Assembly: GCF_003934165.1 (NCBI RefSeq)
Contig: NZ_RKST01000016.1
Coordinates: forward strand, 1-64,000
Direction of reading: 5' to 3'
DNA from: Borborobacter arsenicus
GTDB taxonomy: Bacteria > Pseudomonadota > Alphaproteobacteria > Rhizobiales > Rhizobiaceae
Length of the DNA: 64,000 bases
The notes under the pieces were generated by a model, which was given only the letters and a program-made list of their open reading frames with translations, was not told the origin of the DNA and searched no databases. The position numbers and the translations under genes were made by a program. Position 1 is the first letter of the stretch. Every line of letters begins with the position of its first letter. This document shows, piece after piece, positions 23,719 to 32,920 of the stretch.

Positions 23719-23931
23719 CTATTGCTCGTCAATGGCAAGATCGGCAAGTCGAATAAGTTCATTGCGGTCCGCGACACCGCGCTGGTAGGCGAGCACAAGC
23801 GCTCTTGCGATGGCATCGGCCACCTCACTCGATCGAGCCACACCGCGTCGTTCAAGGATGGTGTCGAAACAGCTTTGGAGATCATCGATCTCGGCCGGCT
23901 CAAACACCTTGATACCGGGAACGTTCCGCAT
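23719..23931 (-). CDS. small hypothetical protein downstream of virD4
   Basis: 70 residues with a nearly ideal ribosome site (GGAAGGAG) before ATG 23931. The sequence is helical (AEIDDLQSCFDTILERRGVA, SEVADAIARALVLAYQRGVA) and resembles short proteins found in many rhizobial genomes. It follows virD4 in the same direction after 168 bases. No function is known. Confidence 0.6.
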   Translation of the reverse strand: MRNVPGIKVFEPAEIDDLQSCFDTILERRGVARSSEVADAIARALVLAYQRGVADRNELIRLADLAIDEQ

Positions 23932-24099
23932 GGCTCCTTCCTCTCTGTCTAAGCGCTCATATGGGGATTGTTCTCGGCCGACCAAACTCAATGGGTCGTC
24001 GCAAATGGACCAGGTCAACGCTTCCCACGAGAGGACGGAGCCGCTGTCCTCATCCTGACCGAACTGCCGACGACGCAGGCGGCCGGACCGCCTATGCGA

Positions 24100-26133
24100 C
24101 TACACAGCGTCGGCCTCGGCGATCTCGATCTCGTCAGGGACGGTGGCGTCGAAGATCCGTCCCCAGTTTCCCGATTTGTCGCGCGGCTTTCCGGGTTTAA
24201 CCGCCCCCGTTGCGAGCGACTTCAACCGCCGTGCGGCCTTGACGAAATCCGCGTCGAGCGAGCTTGGTGTGGCGCCGCCTGAACGGCGTCGCACCGAAGC
24301 CCGTCCGACGGTAGGCACCAAATCTTGTCCCTCGAGCTCCCCAGCAGCGACGCTTGAAGCCAACGACCTCCTGATGGGAAGTTTTGCCGCTTTCTTCGGA
24401 CCGACCGTTAGTTCCTCCGGCTTGGCAGCATCGATATGTTCTCCGACATATGCCTCAGTTGTCGCCGGCACCGGCCGGGGCGGCAGGAACTCGGTTGCCG
24501 GCACGTCCGGCACATGGAACTGTGAGAACCGCTCCATCCCGCTGAACGGCGCTGTGCGGAAGAAGCGCAGCTTGTCGGCGAAGATCGGCCCCTGCCCCTC
24601 GGCCATGATGACCATCTTGTCTCCCGGCATCTGTCGCACCTCCTGCGGCATCATCAGGTCGCGCTCCCGCAGTTGCTCCACCTTGGTACGACGATGCAGG
24701 CCCATTAGTTCTATCGTGCGGGATTCAGTCTTGTAGCGAACGGTGCGCTTGCCCAGGCCTTTCGACACGGCCTCCGCCGTTACCTGGTCGTTGGCGCCGA
24801 AGACCAACTGGTAGCCGCAATTGCCCATGAGCGAGTGCCGGGCTGTCTCGCCATAGATCTCATCCAGGTTCTTCAGGTCCTGGATGACGAAGGCCATCTT
24901 CACGTTGTAGCCGGCCACGTAGGGCAGCTTGGTCGTGATCTCGCTCATCTTCTTCAACTGACGGAACTCGTCGAGCAGGAAGTAGACCGGCACCGAGCGC
25001 TCCGGATGCTCGAGCATCAGCACGTCGAGAGTCTGCTGCACGAACAGTGCGAGCAGTGGTCGTAGCAGCGTGATGTCGGTGACGTTGGGAGCGAGGTAGA
25101 TCGAGATCGGGCGGCGCTTCAAAGCGCGCAGATCCATGTCGGTGACCGATGTCGCTGCCACGACACGCTCGTTGCGGAATGGGCGCAACGCCTTCTGAAT
25201 GTCGAGCAGAGCCGATGCCGCGGCACGCTCGGACAAGGCGGTATAGGCATTGAAGCTCTCGACAGTGAAGCGTGACAGGTAGGGTTCCCGTTCCTTGATG
25301 AGGGTCATCAGCGCCTGCAGGTTTGCGCCGCTGTTGAAGAAGGATGTGACCTCGCCGAGAGTCCGATGACCTTTGTAATAAGCGCTTTCGTTGATGTAGC
25401 TGATCGCGCCGGCGATCACCTGCTGGGCGGTAGCCTGCCAGATCGAGTTCTCGGATTCGCTGACTTCCGGAACGAGGATCGCGGCCATATTCTGGATGTC
25501 CGTGGTGCGGTCGCCGCGGTCAGGCCGGATAAAATCAAGTGGATTGTAGCGATGCGAACGTTCCGATCCCGGCGCGAACAGGAAGACCTGACTGCGCTTG
25601 GATTTTCGATAGCCGGCAGTGCTGCGAAAAATCTCGCCCTTGAGGTCGGTGACGATCATCGAGCCTTCATGCGAAAGTGCATTGGGGACAACGTAGCAAG
25701 CCCCCTTCCCCGAGCGTGTCGGCCCGATGATCAGGTGATGCCGATCGTCGTCCACGCGGAGAATCAGACGCCCGAAACGGCCGAGGATTTTCCCTTTCCT
25801 CCTGAACCATCCATCACGGCGAAGTGTCATGGCGGTCTGGAAACGGGCATCGCCGAGGGGGCTCGAGTTCGGTCGAAGACCTGCATAGGCCACGATACCG
25901 GCAACTAGCGCGGCTGGAAGAAGAGCACCCAGTGCCACAACGCGCAGGATGCCGCTGTCCCCATAGGCGATCAGCTGCTGAAATGGGGCAAAGGGATTTG
26001 TGGTGATGGTTGCCTGCAGAATCCGACCATCGCCATACAGCAACTGCAAACCAAGACCATAGGCCAGGAGCCAGACGGCAAAGGCGACGGTCAGGCAAAA
26101 GCCGAAATAGAAGACGCGTAGCGACCCGGTCAT
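24100..26133 (-). CDS. virD4: type IV coupling protein VirD4/TraG
   Basis: 677 residues. Two N-terminal membrane segments (about residues 8-34 and 62-86) are followed by Walker A GPTRSGKG (137-144), a VTDLKGEIFRSTAGYR segment and Walker B VYFLLDEF (383-390). The protein links the relaxosome to the VirB channel at the inner membrane and powers substrate delivery. The C-terminal 120 residues are basic and low complexity. Its start overlaps the virB11 stop by 4 bases, placing it at the end of the virB operon. Confidence 0.95.
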   Translation of the reverse strand: MTGSLRVFYFGFCLTVAFAVWLLAYGLGLQLLYGDGRILQATITTNPFAPFQQLIAYGDSGILRVVALGALLPAALVAGIVAYAGLRPNSSPLGDARFQTAMTLRRDGWFRRKGKILGRFGRLILRVDDDRHHLIIGPTRSGKGACYVVPNALSHEGSMIVTDLKGEIFRSTAGYRKSKRSQVFLFAPGSERSHRYNPLDFIRPDRGDRTTDIQNMAAILVPEVSESENSIWQATAQQVIAGAISYINESAYYKGHRTLGEVTSFFNSGANLQALMTLIKEREPYLSRFTVESFNAYTALSERAAASALLDIQKALRPFRNERVVAATSVTDMDLRALKRRPISIYLAPNVTDITLLRPLLALFVQQTLDVLMLEHPERSVPVYFLLDEFRQLKKMSEITTKLPYVAGYNVKMAFVIQDLKNLDEIYGETARHSLMGNCGYQLVFGANDQVTAEAVSKGLGKRTVRYKTESRTIELMGLHRRTKVEQLRERDLMMPQEVRQMPGDKMVIMAEGQGPIFADKLRFFRTAPFSGMERFSQFHVPDVPATEFLPPRPVPATTEAYVGEHIDAAKPEELTVGPKKAAKLPIRRSLASSVAAGELEGQDLVPTVGRASVRRRSGGATPSSLDADFVKAARRLKSLATGAVKPGKPRDKSGNWGRIFDATVPDEIEIAEADAV

Positions 26134-27161
26134 GGCGCATCCTCCCGGCCGCGCGCGAAGAAGATTTCAGAGACGCCGCGGCGGCCCCCTTCCCTGCGCA
26201 GCTGGATCACGATCGGGATGACACTTTGGATATAGGAGATCAGGTCCGCCTTCGGATAAGCGGCCGACAAGCCGGACTGCATGACCATCATGGCGAGCTG
26301 CTCATAGGCGCCAAGCGGCGTGTCGGCATGGACAGTCGACATCGAGCCCGGATGACCCGTGTTGATGGCACGCAGGAAGGCGAATGCCTCCGATCCTCTC
26401 ACCTCACCGACGAACAGCCGGTCCGGACGCATGCGCAGCGAAGCCTCGAGCAACGACTGGATCGTCACGTTTGCCGTTCCCTGGTCGCCGCGGGATGCGA
26501 GCAGATGTACCGCGTTCTTCTGCGGCGGAAACAGTTCGCGGGTATCCTCCAGCGTGATGATGCGCTCCTCGGGATCGACCGATTTCAGGCAGGCATTGAG
26601 GAATGTCGTCTTGCCGCTCGAGGTACCGCCGCTGATCAGGATCGACACGCGGTTGACGATCGCCGTGCGGATGAAGCCGTAGATGTTCCTGTCCGAGAGC
26701 TGGTCGATCAAGGCTTGGTCGGTCTCACTGAGTCCACCCACGGCGATCGCCACCTGATCAAGCGATCCCTGATCGCGATAGTCGTCGAGCGTGAAGTCGC
26801 TGATGACCTGCTTGCGGATCGACAGCGTGCCGCCGTCGGGCGCCGCAGGCGGCAAGACAACCTGGACGCGCTCGCCGGTGGGCAGTGCGGCACTAAGAAT
26901 AGGATTTGCTGGGCTGACGAACTGGTTGGTGCTGGCGGCGACGCGTTCGCCGATATTGATGATCTCGGCCGTGGTAAGACTCGGGATCTCGTGGAGCTCC
27001 ATATGGGCGGTGCCGAGCCGCTCGACATAGACCTGACCCGGTCGGTTGACCGAGATCTCGACGACGTCGCGATCGTTGAGAAACGCTTTTAACGAAGCGA
27101 GCGCCCGATAGAGAAAGTAGTGCCGGTTGTCGGAGGCAAGCTCAGTTGAGACCGCGTTCAC
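26130..27161 (-). CDS. virB11: VirB11 traffic ATPase
   Basis: 343 residues, the usual length for the family. Walker A is GGTSSGKTT (178-186), followed by an EDTRELFP Asp box and the GHPGSMSTVHAD His box. It forms a hexameric ring at the base of the channel and works with VirB4 and VirD4 in pilus assembly and substrate transfer. It overlaps virB10 by 20 bases. Confidence 0.95.
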   Translation of the reverse strand: MNAVSTELASDNRHYFLYRALASLKAFLNDRDVVEISVNRPGQVYVERLGTAHMELHEIPSLTTAEIINIGERVAASTNQFVSPANPILSAALPTGERVQVVLPPAAPDGGTLSIRKQVISDFTLDDYRDQGSLDQVAIAVGGLSETDQALIDQLSDRNIYGFIRTAIVNRVSILISGGTSSGKTTFLNACLKSVDPEERIITLEDTRELFPPQKNAVHLLASRGDQGTANVTIQSLLEASLRMRPDRLFVGEVRGSEAFAFLRAINTGHPGSMSTVHADTPLGAYEQLAMMVMQSGLSAAYPKADLISYIQSVIPIVIQLRREGGRRGVSEIFFARGREDAP

Positions 27162-28359
27162 GACGGATCTCCCTTAGCGCTTCGGTGACGGGATCCTCGT
27201 ACAGGGCGGAGAAATCGAGGTCCTGGCGGACGAAGACGAAGATGCGCTCGCCTTGGCTAACACTGATCGTCGGTGGAATTCGCAGGGAATCTCCCAATGC
27301 CTGGTTGGCCATGTCCGAAAAAGTCTGCGCGAGCGTCTCGCGCGCCAGTTCTTCCGCGTTCCGGGCATCGTCGCTATCCCCGGCCGCAGCCTCGCTGCCG
27401 TAACCAGTGAGGTAGCTGGCGCCGGCGCCAACGATCGACAGCAGAATGGCGGCGCCGAAGCGCTCCCGGAACTTCTTGTCGACGCGCCCGGTCAGACCCG
27501 CACGGCCCAGGCTGTCGGCGCCGATCGAATTCAGTCGGACTGTCACGCCGTCATCGCGCAGCATACGGGTCCAGACGACGAATATCCGCGTCTGGCCGCG
27601 CGTGATCTCGGACTGGTACTCGCCGATGAGGCGGGTGCCGGTCGGGATCAGAATGCGTCGCCCATCAAAGGAGTAGACGTCCTGCGAGACGATCGCCCTC
27701 ACCTGGCCCGGCAGATCGCTGACGATTGCCGTCTCGAGGATGCCGGGAATCAGCGTGCCCTCCGGAACAAGCGCATCGATGCGCTCGATCTTCCGAGCTT
27801 TGGCGCTGCGGTCCCCAATGCTGGCTGCCGCGGCAAGGAACTTGCTGCTACGATCCTCGCCGGCGACAGTGAGCCCCTCACCCTCGCCTCCGGTCAGACT
27901 GCCATCAGCGCGGGACGCGGCGTTGTCGATGACAACCAGCTTCGATCTAAACCGCTCTGGGAATTCTTCCCCCGGCGGCTCGGCCGCCTGCTGTGGCGCT
28001 GGCGATGCGCCTGGCACGGGCGGCGGTGGAACCTCGAACTCGGTCGTATCAACCTCCTCGGCCGGAGGTGGGGGCGGCGGCGGCGGTATTTGCACGACTT
28101 CCGGTGCCGGAGGTTCGGGCTCAGGCTGGCCCTCGCGCACGAAGGATGGAGGACGAAACGTCGTGGTGGTGAACTCCTCGTCGCCGTCGAGCATGTCGCG
28201 GACCGGCGGCTGCCTGCCGGCGAGAACCAGATAACCGGCGGCAATGCCCAGCAGGACCAGAACGGCGCCACCGACGAGTTGCTTACGACGAACGGCATTG
28301 TCGGCGATGACCGGATCGTCGCCCTGACCGAGGGCCTCGAGTTCGGGGGAGCGCTTCAT
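27142..28359 (-). CDS. virB10: VirB10 channel protein
   Basis: 405 residues. A cytoplasmic N-terminus precedes one membrane span (LVGGAVLVLLGIAAGYLVLAG region), then a proline-rich linker with an eight-proline run, then the conserved C-terminal domain (GTLIPGILETAIVSDLPGQ, GTRLIGEYQSEI). VirB10 spans both membranes and signals energy from the ATPases to the outer-membrane pore. Its start overlaps the virB9 stop by one base. Confidence 0.95.
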   Translation of the reverse strand: MKRSPELEALGQGDDPVIADNAVRRKQLVGGAVLVLLGIAAGYLVLAGRQPPVRDMLDGDEEFTTTTFRPPSFVREGQPEPEPPAPEVVQIPPPPPPPPAEEVDTTEFEVPPPPVPGASPAPQQAAEPPGEEFPERFRSKLVVIDNAASRADGSLTGGEGEGLTVAGEDRSSKFLAAAASIGDRSAKARKIERIDALVPEGTLIPGILETAIVSDLPGQVRAIVSQDVYSFDGRRILIPTGTRLIGEYQSEITRGQTRIFVVWTRMLRDDGVTVRLNSIGADSLGRAGLTGRVDKKFRERFGAAILLSIVGAGASYLTGYGSEAAAGDSDDARNAEELARETLAQTFSDMANQALGDSLRIPPTISVSQGERIFVFVRQDLDFSALYEDPVTEALREIRRERGLN

Positions 28360-29168
28360 CAGTTTCCGCTCCTACGCCGGCGCTTGGCCTTGTCATCTTC
28401 GACCGGCCCGAGGATTGCCGGATCCGGTGCTGCGAAATCCGGCTTTCTGAGATTGAAGATGCAGATCCACTGATCGCCGTCCCGCAACGTAAACTGGGTC
28501 GCTGACCCGTCGACTATGATGTACTCCCCTTCCCTGCGGAAGTTTCGGAGTGTTTCGGAAAAATCCGAGTTGACCGCGAAGATCGCCGGCACGCGTCGGT
28601 CGAACTTGAAGAAGGTCTTGTTGCCGTCGTCGAAGACCATGAGCGGCTTCAGACGGGCATCACCCGAGAACGAATAGTCGATGTTGACGTTGGCTTTGTC
28701 GATGCCGGATATATTTGGCCAGGCAGCGCGTTGTTCGGCCTCCTGCCGCAAGGCGGCATTGAGATTCTTCTCCGGGTAATGGAACCGGATTCCAAATACC
28801 TTGCGGCCGGCCTCTGGCGCGAAATCGTGGAGCTCGAGATAGTAAATGCGCTTGTCGGTGACGACGTTCATGTTCGTGACGACGTCTTGCGCGATTGGCT
28901 TCACAAAGAGGATGTTGCCCTTTTCGGCTGGGACGACCTGCCAGCTTTCCGTGTCGCCGAGCGAGATCGTCTCGAACTTCTCGTCCTCGTCGAAGATGAT
29001 CATGGTCGAGATGCCGTACGTCGCAAAAACCTGGACGACGTTGTTCTCCTGATAGGTGACGCTGGTGACCCGTGCATCGAGAGAACCGCCCTTCGGCGTC
29101 TGCGCGGCCATCGCGGGCCACAGCGCGCCGTACAGAATGATAGCAGCCGTCCAGCAGCGGCGCCTCAT
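28359..29168 (-). CDS. virB9: VirB9 outer-membrane core protein
   Basis: 269 residues from ATG 29168 with a signal peptide (AAIILYGALWPAMAAQ). The conserved parts are the N-terminal beta domain (VFATYGISTMIIFDEDEK) and the C-terminal VirB10/VirB7-binding region (NIDYSFSGDARLKPLMVFDDG, FFKFDRRVPAIFAV). An open frame extends far upstream but overlaps virB8, so the short form is right. It overlaps virB8 by 4 bases. Confidence 0.95.
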   Translation of the reverse strand: MRRRCWTAAIILYGALWPAMAAQTPKGGSLDARVTSVTYQENNVVQVFATYGISTMIIFDEDEKFETISLGDTESWQVVPAEKGNILFVKPIAQDVVTNMNVVTDKRIYYLELHDFAPEAGRKVFGIRFHYPEKNLNAALRQEAEQRAAWPNISGIDKANVNIDYSFSGDARLKPLMVFDDGNKTFFKFDRRVPAIFAVNSDFSETLRNFRREGEYIIVDGSATQFTLRDGDQWICIFNLRKPDFAAPDPAILGPVEDDKAKRRRRSGN

Positions 29169-29860
29169 TGCGCATCTCCGGACGTGACCGTTTCCTGATC
29201 CCGACGGTAGGAATAGACCTGGAAGCCTAGAGGGTTCTCGAAGCGCCATTCGTTGCGGGTTGGCGTGTTGGTGTATCGGAAGCGCACCACGGAGATCCAA
29301 TGACGGACGACCGATTCCGTGTCGCTGCGTTCGTTGGTAGAGAAGCGGACAATCGCCGTGCTGGCATTCGGGAACGTCACGGACTTGATCTCGACGAGGA
29401 CCCGCTTCAGCCGGCCATAGACCTTTGTGGGGTTCTGCGCGTTGGCCGCGCTGTAGAGGGTCTGCAGTTCGCGCGCCGCCTCGTCCGCGGAGAGCAGCGC
29501 CGCGATACCAAAATTCTCGGTAATGGCGTAGGGATCGTAGCCTTCGCGGGCACGGATGTAGCGCACGACATTGGCTTGTGTGATCGCTTGCTGCTCGGTG
29601 AGGTTTGCCGGCCTTGTCAGGCCGGACTTTACCTCGATGTAGCCCGTGGTCTGGTCGACGGTGACGACGTAGGGCTCGAAGCTCTTCAGCGGCAGCATCA
29701 GCACGACGGCGAGCAGGCTGAGCAGGGCGATTCCGGCAAAGACAATCGAGAAAAACCACGCGACGCGCGCCGAGCGCTTCGCCCGTTTTATGATCTCCTG
29801 CTCCCAGATGTCGCCTTGCTGGAAATAGGAGCGCAGCGCGGATTCTGACTTGTCTGCCAT
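29165..29860 (-). CDS. virB8: VirB8 assembly factor
   Basis: 231 residues: a short cytoplasmic N-terminus, one membrane span (VAWFFSIVFAGIALLSLLAVVLM), and a periplasmic NTF2-like domain (YEVKSGLTRPANLTEQQAIT region, GYDPYAITENFG, YGRLKRVLVEIKS, RFENPLGFQVYSYRRD). VirB8 nucleates assembly of the inner-membrane complex. A 44-base gap separates it from virB6. Confidence 0.93.
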   Translation of the reverse strand: MADKSESALRSYFQQGDIWEQEIIKRAKRSARVAWFFSIVFAGIALLSLLAVVLMLPLKSFEPYVVTVDQTTGYIEVKSGLTRPANLTEQQAITQANVVRYIRAREGYDPYAITENFGIAALLSADEAARELQTLYSAANAQNPTKVYGRLKRVLVEIKSVTFPNASTAIVRFSTNERSDTESVVRHWISVVRFRYTNTPTRNEWRFENPLGFQVYSYRRDQETVTSGDAQ

Positions 29861-29904
29861 CCCTGCCCTTTTCGTGTTGTTCGGGATCCAACATCAGCCT
29901 GGCG

Positions 29905-30915
29905 TCACGTCTGCCGAGGCGTTCCATTCGACGTAATCGCGCGCTGCATGGAGGCGCCGGCGCCACCCTGCCGCGGTGCGTGAAGTCGAGCCTGGACACG
30001 ATGGACCGCTGCCTGCGTCTGGCGCGCAGACTGGCCAATCGCTTCCCGCCCGAGATAGACGCCGCGATAGGCGTGCCGGCGCGATTCGTGACCGATGGCG
30101 GTCGCAAACGCCCCAACGATGCCTTGCGCCAAAGACTGCACTTGGAAAAGCACGAACGCGCCGGCGATGCACAACATGATGAAGGCAGCGAAGTCGCTTA
30201 GCTTAAGCTCGCGATCGCCGGAGATGCTGTCGATCGTTGTTAGTTCCGGCTCCATCGCCGCGATCAGGAATGCGGCGATCACGTAGACGAACAAAGGAAT
30301 CATTGCATAAAGCAGCGACTGATTGAGCCAACCGACTGCGTAGTTGCGTGTCGAATCAAAGAAAAAGCAGGAGATGAATATGGGTGCGGTACCGAGAAGA
30401 ACCCAGAGGATCACCTTCGCAAGAACGAGAATCCCTAAGGCGATTGCGACGAAGATGCCTGCGAACAGCATAATGACGATGCCGATCAAAGCGGGCAGGA
30501 CAGAGAGATAACCCGCCTGCTCCGAGAAGGCGGCGGCGGCGACGTTAGCGGTTTCCCAGATTTGCGACAGCCCGTTCGTGGGTTCGGTCACGCCCGTGCC
30601 GGACGCCGCCAAAATGGCGCGGCCGGCCGCCTCCGGCACCGTGGTCAGCCAATCATAGACAAGATCGTTGAAGTTCGACCAGGTGCCGACAAGCACGAGG
30701 ATGACGAACACACGCACCAGCCGGCCTATGATCTCGGCCACGCGGAGGCGTGACGTCCCGAGGAAAAGCTGCACCCCATAGAACAGAACCGCAAGGACGA
30801 AGAGCAAGCGAAGCAGCGGCTCGAGATCCCGGCTCAGTGCCTCGTAGGCGCTTTGCGAGAAATTCTGCCCCGACGCGTCAATCCGATCCAGCAGTTCGCC
30901 AATGAAGTCGTCCAC
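29905..30915 (-). CDS. virB6: VirB6/TrbL polytopic channel protein
   Basis: 336 residues from GTG 30915, preceded by a purine-rich GGGCAGGG stretch. At least six membrane segments are visible, e.g. LLFVLAVLFYGVQLFLG, LIGIVIMLFAGIFVAIALGI and LLYAMIPLFVYVIAAFLIAAM. The hydrophobic core with a charged C-terminal tail is characteristic of VirB6, which forms part of the inner-membrane translocation path. Confidence 0.9.
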   Translation of the reverse strand: MDDFIGELLDRIDASGQNFSQSAYEALSRDLEPLLRLLFVLAVLFYGVQLFLGTSRLRVAEIIGRLVRVFVILVLVGTWSNFNDLVYDWLTTVPEAAGRAILAASGTGVTEPTNGLSQIWETANVAAAAFSEQAGYLSVLPALIGIVIMLFAGIFVAIALGILVLAKVILWVLLGTAPIFISCFFFDSTRNYAVGWLNQSLLYAMIPLFVYVIAAFLIAAMEPELTTIDSISGDRELKLSDFAAFIMLCIAGAFVLFQVQSLAQGIVGAFATAIGHESRRHAYRGVYLGREAIGQSARQTQAAVHRVQARLHAPRQGGAGASMQRAITSNGTPRQT

Positions 30916-30924
30916 CGCCCTGCC

Positions 30925-31149
30925 CTATTCTTCTTCCACGGACGCCAGATCCTCGATCGCCGCCAATGCGGCTGCCCTGTCCGTATTGACGGACATTGTC
31001 GGGCCGCACTCGTCACCGGTGCTGGCATAGCTCAACAAATTGGCCGGTCGTTTGCACGGCGCCGTCTTCTCGCGCGGTGTGCCGCACCCGCTGGCGAGAA
31101 CGGCCAGTGCGAATACCAGAGCGATCGAGATGCACTGCCGCCCTCTCAT
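30925..31149 (-). CDS. small lipoprotein in the VirB7 position
   Basis: 74 residues with a signal peptide and lipobox LASGC, giving a lipidated Cys near residue 22, then two more cysteines. Size and position between virB5 and virB6 fit VirB7/TrwH-type lipoproteins that stabilise VirB9. An entry-exclusion lipoprotein of the EexN kind is an alternative, since these also sit here. It overlaps virB5 by 4 bases. Confidence 0.7.
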   Translation of the reverse strand: MRGRQCISIALVFALAVLASGCGTPREKTAPCKRPANLLSYASTGDECGPTMSVNTDRAAALAAIEDLASVEEE

Positions 31150-31844
31150 TCGTACCGCAGCGCCTTTTTGGTGTTCGATATGTCGGTCAGCTTGCGCTGG
31201 TTTTCGGCGTGCAACGATTGCACACCGGCGTTCAGCACGCCGATCATTTCGTTCAACGTCAGGCCCGTCTGAACCTGCAGCTGCGTGTTCTGGTCGATCG
31301 AGCCCTTGATGTCCTCGGCCTTGCCGATGTCGCCGCCGGCGGTTTCGAGCGCGGAGCGACGCGTTTCGACGGCAGCTTGAGAACCGGTGATCAGAGCCGA
31401 GACCCCCATCACTGTCTTCATCAGCTCCTCATAGGATTTGTCACTGGCAAGCGAGCTGTTTTCCTTGCCCGAGAGCGACCGCACGAGCTGAAGGCCGTTA
31501 ATAAACAGCGTGGCAGCTTCGACCACCTTGGGATCGAGCGAGCCGAAATCGGCGATCCCGCCCTTCAGGATGCTGTCGAAGGACGGCATAGAGGAGACGC
31601 TAAAACCGTTGCCGATCGCGATATCCTTCAGGGGACCAGCGTCGCCGCCGCGGTCGCCGGTTACGGCCTTTAAGGTCTCCTCGACCGTTGTGAGGATTTC
31701 CTTGTTCGTATCGAGGATCTTGCCGGTCTTTTCGGCGGTGTCCCGCGCGACTGCGTAGTTGGTCTTGTCGATGACCGGGATATCGGCTGCAGCCGGCGTG
31801 ACGCCTACGCCGACCAAGCCCAAGATTACCAATGAACGTCTCAT
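31146..31844 (-). CDS. virB5: VirB5 pilus-tip protein
   Basis: 232 residues from ATG 31844 (GGAG six bases upstream); an in-frame ATG lies at 31856. There is a signal peptide (LVILGLVGVGVTPAAADIPV), then a largely helical mature protein with alternating charged heptads, as in VirB5/TraC. The C-terminal QVQTGLTLNEMIGVLNAGVQ helix is typical. VirB5 caps the pilus and helps contact recipient cells. Confidence 0.88.
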   Translation of the reverse strand: MRRSLVILGLVGVGVTPAAADIPVIDKTNYAVARDTAEKTGKILDTNKEILTTVEETLKAVTGDRGGDAGPLKDIAIGNGFSVSSMPSFDSILKGGIADFGSLDPKVVEAATLFINGLQLVRSLSGKENSSLASDKSYEELMKTVMGVSALITGSQAAVETRRSALETAGGDIGKAEDIKGSIDQNTQLQVQTGLTLNEMIGVLNAGVQSLHAENQRKLTDISNTKKALRYE

Positions 31845-31855
31845 ATCGATCTCCA

Positions 31856-32920
31856 TCACTGAGTCTCGAGAAGCAGTTCCGCCTGCGCATCGATGCGCTG
31901 GACACAAGCCTTCGCGCCGGCCTCCCAGATGAAGCCTTCGCGCTCATCGCAGAAGCCGGCCGCCGGCCGATCGTCGCCATCGTTCACCATTTCGTAACGG
32001 GTCGATCGGTTCGTCCCGGATTGGTCGCCGAGCGTCATGGCATTGCTGGAATTTGTGAGATCGGCGAACGCCGTGCCGAGCAGGATCAGCCGATTGATGA
32101 GCTCGATGTTCGCGTTGCGCGCACCCGAATTGTGATCCCAGCTGTCCTGGATCGTGCCGGCGCCCATGTTGCCGAGTTGCGTCAGCCACGACGTGACATC
32201 GCCGGACCCCTCGCCGATCGCAGCGGTCAGGCCCATTGCGTTCATGGTGCTGGTCCGGGCGCCCGCATAGGCGCCGCCACCGCCATAGTTGAACGGAATG
32301 CCGGACTTGTCCGAACCCCCGAAGGCCGGCAGCCACTTCTGGGTTATGTTGGCGACATAGCCCTGCGTCTCTTTGAACGGTGGGATGCCACCATATTTGT
32401 TCACGTTCCCCGCGCCGGCATTGTATGCGGCAAGCGCCAGCGAAACATTGCCGTTGTACTTTCGAAGCTGCTGCTTGTAGTAGCGCGCGCCGCCGCGCAG
32501 GTTCTGCTCGATGTTGTAGGGATCGACGCCGAGGTCGCCAGCCGTGCCGGGCATCAGCTGGGCAAGCCCGATCGCCCCCGCTGGAGATTTGGCGCAGGGG
32601 TTGAAGCGGCTCTCCTGGTAGACGAGCGCCAGGAACTGGTTTTCGTCGACGCCCTCCTCCCGCGCGATCCGACGAACCAGCCCGGCGATCGCCGGATTCG
32701 CATTCGCCGCTGCGACCGGGTCATCCTTCCGGCCTGGCCGGTACATGGAGCAGGTCACGCTTTGATTGTTGACGTAGCGCTCCTCGTCGACCTTCTCGAT
32801 CTCGCCGGTTTTCCGATCGCGATCCTCGCGCTCATCGAGCACGGTGCCGTCGATGGTGGGGATATCGGCCAAAGCAGGCGATGCTGCAAAGATCAGAACG
32901 ATGGAAAGGCGTCTGATCAT
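31856..32920 (-). CDS. lytic transglycosylase, VirB1-like (second copy)
   Basis: 354 residues with a signal peptide (SIVLIFAASPALAD). The SLT domain shows the catalytic glutamate in LVYQESRFNPCAKSPAGAIG, then AQLMPGTA, and LALAAYNAGAGNVNKYGGIP. A C-terminal extension of about 150 residues, with four or more cysteine or aromatic patches, is not part of the SLT fold. It lies between virB4 and virB5, not in the usual virB1 place, and overlaps virB4 by 4 bases. It may open peptidoglycan for the channel, perhaps with a structural role through its tail. Confidence 0.88.
   Translation of the reverse strand: MIRRLSIVLIFAASPALADIPTIDGTVLDEREDRDRKTGEIEKVDEERYVNNQSVTCSMYRPGRKDDPVAAANANPAIAGLVRRIAREEGVDENQFLALVYQESRFNPCAKSPAGAIGLAQLMPGTAGDLGVDPYNIEQNLRGGARYYKQQLRKYNGNVSLALAAYNAGAGNVNKYGGIPPFKETQGYVANITQKWLPAFGGSDKSGIPFNYGGGGAYAGARTSTMNAMGLTAAIGEGSGDVTSWLTQLGNMGAGTIQDSWDHNSGARNANIELINRLILLGTAFADLTNSSNAMTLGDQSGTNRSTRYEMVNDGDDRPAAGFCDEREGFIWEAGAKACVQRIDAQAELLLETQ

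Noticed and set aside
26010-27092. Plus-strand open frame opposite virB11
   Set aside because: virB11 on the minus strand has Walker A, Asp and His boxes. The plus frame has none and lies in the usual antisense phase.
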